Source: UBA1049 sp964522305
GTDB taxonomy: Bacteria; Bacillota; Clostridia; Oscillospirales; CAG-382
Reading direction: 5' to 3'
Assembly (NCBI GenBank): GCA_964522305.1
Contig: CAZFVM010000014.1
Span: forward strand, 1-19,734
Length of the DNA stretch: 19,734 nt
Shown here in pieces: positions 14,501 through 19,734 of the stretch. The position numbers and the translations under genes are program-made. The notes beneath the pieces are model-generated. The model was not told where the DNA came from. It made no database searches and was given only the letters and a program-made list of their open reading frames with translations. Each line of letters begins with the position of its first letter. Position 1 is the first letter of the stretch.

Positions 14501-15847
14501 GTGGATATTACAATTGCCAATAAAAGTTCATATATTTACGGTGGAATTATTGCAGGGACAATGCGAGATGCCACAATCGAAAATTGCAAGTTTAGCGGCA
14601 AAGTAAATGTCGAGATGTCTAGGTATGATAATTTCGGTTCTGTTTCTGCCTTGATTTATAATACCAAATTAGAGAATTGTCAAAACTATGCAGATATAAC
14701 CATGGTAAAAAGCCAGAACAAAATTACTGGCATTATTGTAGCGGGAATTGTCGCCTCTTGTTATGATGGTTCCGATATTAGTTACTGTGCCAATCACGGG
14801 GATATATTAATAGGGGATTTCACTTACGCTTCAACCTTAGATGCGGGGGGCATTGCAGGATCTGTGAGCAAAGACTGCAAGCCTATCAAATACTCATATA
14901 ATACAGGGAACATTACGCAATCAAATCCGGAAAATTCCGAGATCAACCTTGGAGGAATCGGAGGAATTGTAGGGGATTGCTCTGCAGACATATCAGACTG
15001 CTATAATAGCGGAGACATCATTGCAGGAGCAAAGGACGGCCACGTCGGTGGAATAGTGGGACGCTTAGTCAAAGTTTCTATGGAAAACTGCTATAATGTC
15101 GGCTCAGTCGCTTGGAGGACCTGGGATTCCCATGACAAAGTCGGTGCGATAGCCGGCTATGTTTTCTCTGATTCCACAGGCAAGAACAATTACTATCTTG
15201 ACAACAATACTGTTGGCTTCCCTGTAGACTCTCATGTTTCGATACCGACACATAAGAAGACTGACCAACAGATGCGCACTCAATCTACCTTCGCAGGGTT
15301 TAATTTCACTGCCGATTGGTTTATTGATCCTGACCACAGTTACAAATACCCTCAGCTCAAGAAAAATCCTCATCCTTATGTTGAGCTCTCCCTCAACAAG
15401 CTTGTCTTGAAGGAAGATTCAACCTATAGATTGGGTAGTCATTTCAGCGGTTATCTCACCCATGTTCCGGAAGAAGCGAGCGTCGATACAGTCATAAATA
15501 ACTTTATGGATACGGATAACATATTTATTTTCGACACCAAGGGCAACCTCGTCACATCGGGTACCGCCTTAGTCGGCACAGGATACACCGTCAAGTATAT
15601 TTACAACAACGAGGTCAAAGACGAAGTCCCGGTGATAGTCTTGGGGGATGTCAGCGGTGACGGTAAGATAACCGCCGCCGACTATTTGTTGGCAAAGCGG
15701 GCTTTCCTCGGCTCCATCAAGCTTTCCGATCCCCAGCTAAAGGCAGCCACCCTGTCCGGCTCGGACACGGTCAAGTCCTCGGATTACCTTATGATAAAGC
15801 GCCACTTCTTAAAGACTTATGTTATATACTGGAGCTCGCTTAGTTAA
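11594..15847 (+). CDS. Large secreted GLUG-motif protein with three tandem modules and C-terminal dockerin
   Basis: A 1417-aa protein. The ATG at 11594 follows TGAGG; an in-frame TTG at 11561 lies in the leader and is rejected because the signal peptide begins at MKQFTRS. Residues 1-33 are a signal peptide ending KVSAA. Three modules follow at residues 35-444, 445-854 and 855-1266, each opening with PGGDFYNxGAGWLPI about 50 residues in, running through GLUG motifs and SDCYNSG/ENCYNVG turns and ending near YPQL..NxHPY. Residues 1267-1350 are the linker domain and 1351-1409 the dockerin, with intact loop 1 and degenerate loop 2 (TLSGSDTVKSSD). Frequent Cys and Tyr at equivalent turns suggest stacked ladders in a beta-helix-like rod. 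It is probably a long cell-surface or scaffold-bound adhesive rod; the ligand is unknown. Confidence 0.88.
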   Translation: MKQFTRSLSLMLTVLMLLAILPVSLLTIKVSAADFYSGTGTSTNPYVISTKAHLNNIRYYPGKYFTLKNNIVFSSSDFAPGGDFYNGGAGWLPIGPTSSSDGYFRASINGYGYSIYGLKMNVTDPNVSYIGFFGKLEGIIHELNFKDVDITIANKKAGYVNCGILSGVAKNAKVRYCEFSGKVNAKVYDSTIFGSVAGILDDSELLYCKNYAKITIESLKDSVDYIQVGGLVGNIIEGVVNEYCSNHGDIFIEDFTYIQILSVGGIAGYLSFISEPVRYSYNTGKITHSTSKYPEVNIGHIGGIVGDSYSDISDCYNSGNIIGGAKKCYLGGVVGRIYKSSIENCYNVGLISQSSWDPQEKVGALAGAVYPDSKGKNNHYLDNMNVGIPKASATIPVTKRTDKEMRNKATFVGFDFSNIWFIDLGLGYKYPQLRNNRHPYVETVFDAGIGAAADPYLISTKAQLNSIRDYPGKYFALTNDIVFTSSDFAPGGDFYNGGAGWLPIVNEFNPDDPFVAHITGYGRKNRAIRGLKMNAKDSDTRYFGFFGSLKGTVYDISFLDVDIAIANKNRGMYSGILAGEIRDSSIQKCNFSGKVSVEMNKFVYFGSVSGLFNNSKLLDSVNYTDITLVEKDSILDSIDVGGLIGSSGDGSRINYCANHGDIVIEDFYSAAVLFLGGIAGFADKKCEPTKYSYNTGNITHSTTAYSDIRLVGAVGGVIGDSYADISDCYNSGDITISANKCRGGGVVGRLVNGSIENCYNVGLVRGSQDNIGAISGYVFPDSTGKYNYYLDNMAVGYSADSYGAIATQKKTDLQMRTQFTFLGFDFTADWFIDPDHSYKYPQLKKNPHPYLDTIFDAGVGSDADPYRISTKQQLNSIRDYPGKYFMIMNDIVFTPSDFAPGGDFYNDGAGWLPIVNKSNPDEPFVAHIAGYFGNKTIRGLKMNATDPNMNYLGFFSKFKGMVSNISFLDVDITIANKSSYIYGGIIAGTMRDATIENCKFSGKVNVEMSRYDNFGSVSALIYNTKLENCQNYADITMVKSQNKITGIIVAGIVASCYDGSDISYCANHGDILIGDFTYASTLDAGGIAGSVSKDCKPIKYSYNTGNITQSNPENSEINLGGIGGIVGDCSADISDCYNSGDIIAGAKDGHVGGIVGRLVKVSMENCYNVGSVAWRTWDSHDKVGAIAGYVFSDSTGKNNYYLDNNTVGFPVDSHVSIPTHKKTDQQMRTQSTFAGFNFTADWFIDPDHSYKYPQLKKNPHPYVELSLNKLVLKEDSTYRLGSHFSGYLTHVPEEASVDTVINNFMDTDNIFIFDTKGNLVTSGTALVGTGYTVKYIYNNEVKDEVPVIVLGDVSGDGKITAADYLLAKRAFLGSIKLSDPQLKAATLSGSDTVKSSDYLMIKRHFLKTYVIYWSSLS
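11696..12925 (+). repeat. GLUG module 1 of the large protein (410 codons)
   Basis: Residues 35-444. It shares the opening and closing blocks with modules 2 and 3 and with the single modules of the flanking genes. Its internal THSTSKYP and GDSYSDISDCYN text is closest to module 2. Confidence 0.8.
12926..14155 (+). repeat. GLUG module 2 of the large protein (410 codons)
   Basis: Residues 445-854, opening with FDAGIGAAADPYLISTKAQL. By matching boundaries it is exactly as long as module 1. It shares THST and GDSYADISDCYN with module 1. Confidence 0.8.
14156..15391 (+). repeat. GLUG module 3 of the large protein (412 codons)
   Basis: Residues 855-1266, opening with FDAGVGSDADPYRISTKQQL. Its second half (AGAKDGHVGGIVGR, NYYLDN) is closer to the single module of the upstream gene at 9549-10778 than to modules 1 and 2. 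Confidence 0.8.
15562..15801 (+). repeat. 240-base identical repeat, copy 2
   Basis: The partner of 10949-11188 at a constant offset of 4613 bases. It covers the end of the linker domain and most of the dockerin of the large GLUG protein. A direct repeat of this length could recombine and delete the second gene. Confidence 0.9.
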
Positions 15848-15861
15848 GTTCCTTTGTTTTT

Positions 15862-15916
15862 AACCAAAAAACCAAGATACAAAAGATAAAGAAAAGATGT
15901 TTTGGTTTTTAGGGTT
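15862..15916 (+). other. AT-rich hairpin between the second and third GLUG genes
   Basis: AAAAACCAA (15867-15875) pairs with TTGGTTTTT (15902-15910). The stem is extended outward by AACC/GGTT (15862-15865, 15913-15916) and inward by a few pairs. A T-rich stretch follows only about 10 bases later, so it may slow transcription or stabilise RNA rather than fully terminate. The spacer has no promoter like those of the other two genes. Confidence 0.4.
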
Positions 15917-15962
15917 GCTTTGGTTCTTTTTGCGTATAAGACAAAAGTAAAGTGAGGTTATC
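15891..15962 (+). repeat. Leader repeat, copy 2
   Basis: The match to 11524-11593 includes the 23-base identical block at 15925-15947. Unlike copy 1 it is not preceded by a recognisable promoter. Confidence 0.7.
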
Positions 15963-17696
15963 ATGAAACAGATTACAAGATCCCTGTCCCTAATGCTGAC
16001 GGTGTTAATACTGCTTGTATTATTGCCTGTCTCTTTACTGACAATCAAAGTCGGTGCCGCTGTCTTGCCCGGTGAAGGGACCTCGGAAAAACCCTATGTC
16101 ATCTCCACAAAGGCACAGCTAAACGGCATGCGAGACTATAAGGGCAAATATTTCAGGCTCGCAAACGACATAGTCTTTTCCCCGTCAGATTTCGGCCCCG
16201 GCGGGGACTTTTACAATGGCGGGGCAGGTTGGCTTCCCATAGGCGATAATTTATTTAGTTTTGTCGGTCATTTAGACGGCAACGGCAAGGCTATTCGCGG
16301 TCTGGAATTCAACTTTGTCGACACGGGAAATCAAGCAGTAGGGTTCTTTGGTTATTTTGAAGGTACCATAAAAGACCTTAATGTTTTTGATGTTAATATG
16401 CGGATTTCCACCGATAGGAAAAGCAATTTGTATGGGGGGATAATAGCCGGGATTATTAGAGAATCTCAAATTCAAAACTGCACTGTAAGCGGTAATATAG
16501 ATATCTCGGCACCGGAATACATGAGTTTTGGTGGCATAACCGGCTCTGCTACAAACACCACTATATCCAAGTGCTCTAACACATCAAATATCTCTCTTGA
16601 TAAGTCATCATGGTCAAGTAATAATAATGTCGGAGGTATTGTCGGTTCTTGTGGTTATGGCGTCAATATAAATAACTGTGCCAACCTGGGAGATATTCTG
16701 ATTGCTGGGGATCTTGGAGCCCAAGTCGGAGGAATAGCAGGTAAGGTAAGTTCATTTGAGGAGCCTTCCTTCATTTCGGATTGTTATAACACCGGAAGCA
16801 TTAGGGTATCCATACTCGAATATGACGGTGGTTACCCTAGAGATATAGGTGGAATCGTAGGGGATTCATATGGTGGTGACATTACCCGTTGCTACAATGC
16901 AGGTGATTTAACAGGTGAAGGCTTTGAGAAAGAAAACCTGGGCGGAATAGCGGCTTTTATTTTAGAAGCACAGATCTCCGATTGCTATAATATAGGCATG
17001 TTGGTCGGTTACGAAGATAAAGTCGGAGCAATTGTCAGCTCCGTTGCAGATGCCGAGGTGATCAACTGCTATTATCTCAACAACATAGATAAAGGTATAC
17101 AAAGAGGGACCGGGGAGACCTATAAGAAGACCGTTTCAGAGATGCAAAAGCAAAGTACTTACACAGGGTTTTTGTTCCCCGCCCATTGGGTAATAGACGA
17201 TAGTCAGGGTTTCAAGTACCCGCAGTTGGCAGATAATCCTCATATCAGAGCGCTTATTTCGAAGTTAGTATTGGAGTCCTGGTCCCGGTACCACCTTGGC
17301 GAATATTTAGAAAATCTTTTTACCGAATCTACTTCCGAAAGTGTAAAAAAACATTTTCTAAATTCGGAAAACATAGTTATATATGACGCAAAGGATAATA
17401 AAGTTATCCCCGAAAGCGGATTTGTAGGTACCGGATGCATTGTCAGATACATGAAAGATAACAAAGTTGAGGAAGAGATAAAAGCTGTTGTCTTAGGGGA
17501 TATCAGCGGCGACGGCAGGATAAACGCCTCCGACTATTTGTTGGCAAAGCGGGCTTTCCTCGGCACAACCACTCTGACGGGACCTCAGCTAAAGGCAGCC
17601 GCCCTCTCCGGCTCAGACACGGTCAAGTCCTCGGATTACCTTATGATAAAGCGTCATTTTCTCGGTACCTATGATATTTTTGCGATACCTGCATAA
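15963..17696 (+). CDS. Secreted GLUG-motif protein with C-terminal dockerin, one diverged module
   Basis: A 577-aa protein with TGAGG before the ATG. The signal peptide (1-33, MKQITRSLSLMLTVL ... KVGAA) is nearly the same as that of the large neighbour. Residues about 35-431 are one module (397 aa) with the common opening block (STKAQLNGMRDYKGKYF, PGGDFYNGGAGWLPI). Its GLUG repeats are clearly diverged (VGGIVGSCGYG, VGGIAGK, IGGIVGDSY, LGGIAAF), as is the closing HWVIDDSQGFKYPQL. The linker domain is residues 432-511. The dockerin is residues 512-571; loop 1 is DISGDGRINASD and loop 2 (ALSGSDTVKSSD) is degenerate in the same way as in the paralogues. The promoter seen before the other two genes is missing, so it is probably expressed by read-through from the large gene. 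Confidence 0.87.
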   Translation: MKQITRSLSLMLTVLILLVLLPVSLLTIKVGAAVLPGEGTSEKPYVISTKAQLNGMRDYKGKYFRLANDIVFSPSDFGPGGDFYNGGAGWLPIGDNLFSFVGHLDGNGKAIRGLEFNFVDTGNQAVGFFGYFEGTIKDLNVFDVNMRISTDRKSNLYGGIIAGIIRESQIQNCTVSGNIDISAPEYMSFGGITGSATNTTISKCSNTSNISLDKSSWSSNNNVGGIVGSCGYGVNINNCANLGDILIAGDLGAQVGGIAGKVSSFEEPSFISDCYNTGSIRVSILEYDGGYPRDIGGIVGDSYGGDITRCYNAGDLTGEGFEKENLGGIAAFILEAQISDCYNIGMLVGYEDKVGAIVSSVADAEVINCYYLNNIDKGIQRGTGETYKKTVSEMQKQSTYTGFLFPAHWVIDDSQGFKYPQLADNPHIRALISKLVLESWSRYHLGEYLENLFTESTSESVKKHFLNSENIVIYDAKDNKVIPESGFVGTGCIVRYMKDNKVEEEIKAVVLGDISGDGRINASDYLLAKRAFLGTTTLTGPQLKAAALSGSDTVKSSDYLMIKRHFLGTYDIFAIPA

Positions 17697-17738
17697 AAAT
17701 CACTTTCTTTGTTTTTAATCAAAGACCCAATAAACAAG

Positions 17739-17769
17739 AAAACTCCGAAGCAACACGCTCCGGAGTTTT
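17739..17769. terminator. Bidirectional terminator between convergent genes
   Basis: A 9-bp stem AAAACTCCG (17739-17747) with CGGAGTTTT (17761-17769). The A-rich left arm and T-rich right arm let it work on both strands, for the third GLUG gene and for the minus-strand DUF4434 gene ending at 17788. Confidence 0.82.
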
Positions 17770-17787
17770 GTCTTTTACCAACTTCTT

Positions 17788-18750
17788 TTATTTTTTACCA
17801 AAGTGGGCGACATAGTCGTTATACAGCTTTATCGAGTCGGGATGCCCGCAATAGGCTATTGTCCCCGGGCGATTAAACAGTCCCATATATTGGTAACACA
17901 AGACCTTCTCGACATGGGGGGAGATTGCCTCGAGTTGATTCTTTATCCGTTCAAAGTCAGCGGGTATCAACGCGCTCCTATAAACCGTGCCTTCAAACTC
18001 AAAGACCTCCATATCCGCCCAAAGCGCCGATCTCCCCGCCTTGTCGTGGGCACGCTTTAACGCCGCATAATAGGCTCCGGTCTGGTCCGGGGTCGCTTTT
18101 TGCACCCCAATCTCGTCTTGGTAGGCGACGATATCCACATTTATCTTTTCCAGCTGAGAAACATAATGGTCATCCGCCACCAACATATTTGTCCCATAGG
18201 GGGCTATCAGAGTCTTTTTTGTTTTGTCCAGACTGTGGGCAAAATCGCTGTATCTGTTGATATAATCGATAAACTCTTGATCAAAATATTTGCTTATGCA
18301 GGATTCGTCCGGATAATACCAGCCATAAAAGCTCTTATAATGTCCAAAATCCCGGTACAACATCTCCATGGCTTTGAAGGCTCTGGCGGTCACCTCCGGA
18401 CTGGTCATGTTGTTGAAAGTCTGGGTCCATACACCATAAAACCCCACCGAGATAAAAATCTTTATCCCCACTTTTTCCGCTTCGTCCAGTATTACTTCAA
18501 TGGGATTAGGACAGGCAAAATCCTTGGCAAAGGGATAAATCCCGGAGTCAAAATAACTCTCGGCATAATCTTCATACACCAAAGAAGTGCAAAGCAAGAC
18601 AATATACTCCATCCCTACAGAGGCGATTTCCCTTATCTTTTCCCGCCACTGCTCCTCCGAAAAGTTCCGGCAGATCGGGTTCCAGTATTTCCCCTCCGGC
18701 ACGTTGTGATGCTGAAACTCAAACCAAGTTCCCACAATAGGCTTTAACAT
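17788..18750 (-). CDS. DUF4434 TIM-barrel, glycoside-hydrolase-like protein
   Basis: A 320-aa protein with GGAGGG before the ATG on the minus strand. It has no signal peptide or membrane helix, so it is probably cytoplasmic. The pattern follows the DUF4434 family of glycoside-hydrolase-like barrels: GTWFEFQHHN near the start, WREKIREIASVGMEYIVL, a strand ending ISVGFYG, YKSFYGWYYPDES (about residues 138-150), VDIVAYQDEIGV, SALWADMEVFEFEG and ERIKNQLEAI followed by KVLCYQYMGLFNRPG. The Glu/Asp residues in YYPDE and ADMEVFE are candidate acid/base and nucleophile. The substrate is unknown. A cytoplasmic barrel beside secreted dockerin proteins would fit processing of imported oligosaccharides, but this is inferred. 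Confidence 0.8.
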   Translation of the reverse strand: MLKPIVGTWFEFQHHNVPEGKYWNPICRNFSEEQWREKIREIASVGMEYIVLLCTSLVYEDYAESYFDSGIYPFAKDFACPNPIEVILDEAEKVGIKIFISVGFYGVWTQTFNNMTSPEVTARAFKAMEMLYRDFGHYKSFYGWYYPDESCISKYFDQEFIDYINRYSDFAHSLDKTKKTLIAPYGTNMLVADDHYVSQLEKINVDIVAYQDEIGVQKATPDQTGAYYAALKRAHDKAGRSALWADMEVFEFEGTVYRSALIPADFERIKNQLEAISPHVEKVLCYQYMGLFNRPGTIAYCGHPDSIKLYNDYVAHFGKK

Positions 18751-18790
18751 ACTAATTTCCCTCCCGAATATATTAATAACTCTATATTTT

Positions 18791-18818
18791 AATATACCAA
18801 AGCAAAAAATATTTACAA
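18791..18818 (-). promoter_or_regulatory. Putative promoter of the DUF4434 gene
   Basis: On the minus strand, TTGTAA (18813-18818) and TATATT (18791-18796) have a 16-base spacer, about 41 bases before the start codon. The surrounding DNA is AT-rich. Confidence 0.5.
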
Positions 18819-18836
18819 GGGTATTTGCGTTTTTTG

Positions 18837-18865
18837 TTGAACAAATCCCCGCTTGGGTCTATAAT
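18837..18865 (+). promoter_or_regulatory. Sigma-A promoter of the SGNH hydrolase gene
   Basis: TTGAAC (18837-18842), a 17-base spacer and TATAAT (18860-18865), 60 bases before the ATG at 18925. It diverges from the minus-strand promoter at 18791-18818. Confidence 0.82.
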
Positions 18866-18924
18866 AGTCATAATGATACGAGATATCCCACTACTGACAC
18901 CAATTGCAAAAAAAGGAGCAACCA

Positions 18925-19629
18925 ATGGCCCGACATACAAAGTCCGCTCTGTTAACTATACTAATCTGTGTTGCTTTTTTTTCACCTTCCCTTTCTCTTA
19001 GCGCAGAGGCAAAGTCGGATTACCCCGTGATAATAGCCTTTGGCGACAGCCTTACCGCTGCGGGGGTCTGGCAGTCAAAGATAGATTCCCGTCTTGAACT
19101 GGGAATAATTAACGCAGGGGTTGGGGGCCACAACACAAACGACGGCAAGGCGAGGTTTAATCGGGATGTGCTGTCCCGCACCCCGGATTTGGTAATAATA
19201 TCCTTCGGTATGAACGACTCGGCATTGGATATGCCAAAGTGGGTACAAGAAGACATCTTCGTATCCAACCTCACTTTCTTTATAACCGAGATAAGAAAAA
19301 GGGGAGGGGAGTGCATCCTCGTCACCCCCAATTATATAGACGAATCAAAGTATTACACCCGCCACGACCCGTCAGCCTTTGACCGGGTAGGAGGCGCCGG
19401 GGCGTATGTAGACAGCTACTGCGTTCTCATCAGACAGGTGGGTACCGACCTTGGGGTACCTGTGGCGGATGTAAGGTCTGCCTGCACCCAATATGAGGAC
19501 AAAGACCTTATCCTCACCGACGGAGTCCATTGCACGGATTTGGGGTATTCTTTGTATTCCCAAGAGATTTCCCCCCTGATTATTTCCCGGTTTGCCGGGG
19601 ATGTCAACTTAGACGGCAGGGTAGACTAA
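18925..19629 (+). CDS. Secreted SGNH/GDSL-family hydrolase, dockerin interrupted by a stop codon
   Basis: A 234-aa protein. The ATG at 18925 follows AAGGAG (18913-18918); an upstream in-frame TTG at 18904 is rejected. Residues about 1-30 are a signal peptide (RHTK, hydrophobic core, LSAEA). The SGNH blocks are all present: FGDSLTAAG (catalytic Ser), GVGGHNT (Gly of block II), ISFGMNDSA (Asn of block III) and LTDGVHCTDLGY (Asp and His of block V). These enzymes are esterases, and secreted members linked to dockerins often remove acetyl groups from plant polysaccharides. The protein ends GDVNLDGRVD, the first ten residues of a dockerin, at a TAA. The same frame then continues with the rest of a dockerin to the window edge, so the docking module is lost unless the stop is read through or is an error. 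Confidence 0.88.
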   Translation: MARHTKSALLTILICVAFFSPSLSLSAEAKSDYPVIIAFGDSLTAAGVWQSKIDSRLELGIINAGVGGHNTNDGKARFNRDVLSRTPDLVIISFGMNDSALDMPKWVQEDIFVSNLTFFITEIRKRGGECILVTPNYIDESKYYTRHDPSAFDRVGGAGAYVDSYCVLIRQVGTDLGVPVADVRSACTQYEDKDLILTDGVHCTDLGYSLYSQEISPLIISRFAGDVNLDGRVD

Positions 19630-19734
19630 AGGGATTATCTTATGATAAGACGCCACTTTCTGGGCAGTTACACCATTCCCGACAGCCGCATCCCCTTCGG
19701 CGACATGGACGGCAACTCCAAGATAACCTCCATT
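19630..19734 (+). pseudogene. Dockerin remnant after the in-frame stop, 3'-partial
   Basis: In the same frame as the hydrolase, directly after TAA, the codons read RDYLMIRRHFLGSY, then GDMDGNSKITSI, and run off the window. This is the first helix and second calcium loop of a type I dockerin, matching the DYLLAKRAFLG and DYLMIKRHFLGTY helices of the GLUG proteins. The hydrolase with this remnant is best read as a dockerin-bearing enzyme gene damaged by one nonsense change, or as one sequencing error. Confidence 0.75.

Noticed and set aside
9549..17258. The repeats as a CRISPR array or tandem satellite
   Set aside because: The repeat unit is about 1.2 kb, in frame and codes for a protein module; there are no short repeats with uniform spacers.
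19627..19629. Genetic-code reassignment of TAA
   Set aside because: TAA ends several other genes in the window at sensible positions (for example 3841, 6077, 7603 and 15847).

Overview
The window comes from a low-to-mid GC Gram-positive anaerobe, most likely a fibre-associated Clostridia member (Oscillospirales/Ruminococcaceae-like). The reasons are the strong AGGAGG ribosome sites, near-consensus sigma-A promoters (TTGACA-N17-TATAAT), frequent ATGA translational overlaps, and at least five genes with a type I dockerin, the docking module of cellulosome-type complexes. No rRNA, tRNA, CRISPR array, transposase or integrase was seen. The taxonomic call is an inference.

Layout. (1) 1-2004: the end of a phage structural operon: a partial beta-rich protein, a 68-aa protein and a coiled-coil protein. 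(2) 2065-3465: a self-contained unit of consensus promoter, F420-0:gamma-glutamyl ligase-like gene and strong terminator, placed like a phage moron. (3) 3518-4974: a compact lysis cassette: small membrane protein, Hol118-type holin, and an N-acetylmuramoyl-L-alanine amidase that carries a C-terminal dockerin. (4) 4983-6167: two overlapping genes encoding the two halves of an ArsP_1/DUF318-type permease, facing a convergent DsrE-like gene (6189-6527). (5) 6665-9226: a DUF2156 GNAT-fold protein and a membrane-anchored CapA-family metallophosphatase. (6) 9314-17769: three secreted paralogues built from GLUG-motif beta-repeat modules, a linker domain and a C-terminal dockerin. The middle one has three tandem modules of about 410 aa. 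(7) 17788-18750, minus strand: a DUF4434 TIM-barrel protein. (8) 18837-end: a secreted SGNH/GDSL hydrolase whose dockerin is cut by an in-frame TAA.

How it fits together. The GLUG proteins and, if intact, the SGNH hydrolase look like exported parts that would plug into cohesin scaffolds on the cell surface. The most unusual point is that the phage-type lysin has a well-preserved dockerin whose helix motif (DYLLAKR) matches that of the host GLUG proteins. This suggests the lysin uses, or was derived from, the host's cohesin-dockerin system. Other points worth a look are the promoter-terminator-bounded F420-ligase-like gene inside the phage region, the mosaic recent ancestry of the GLUG genes, their uniformly degenerate second dockerin loop, and the stop codon in the SGNH dockerin.
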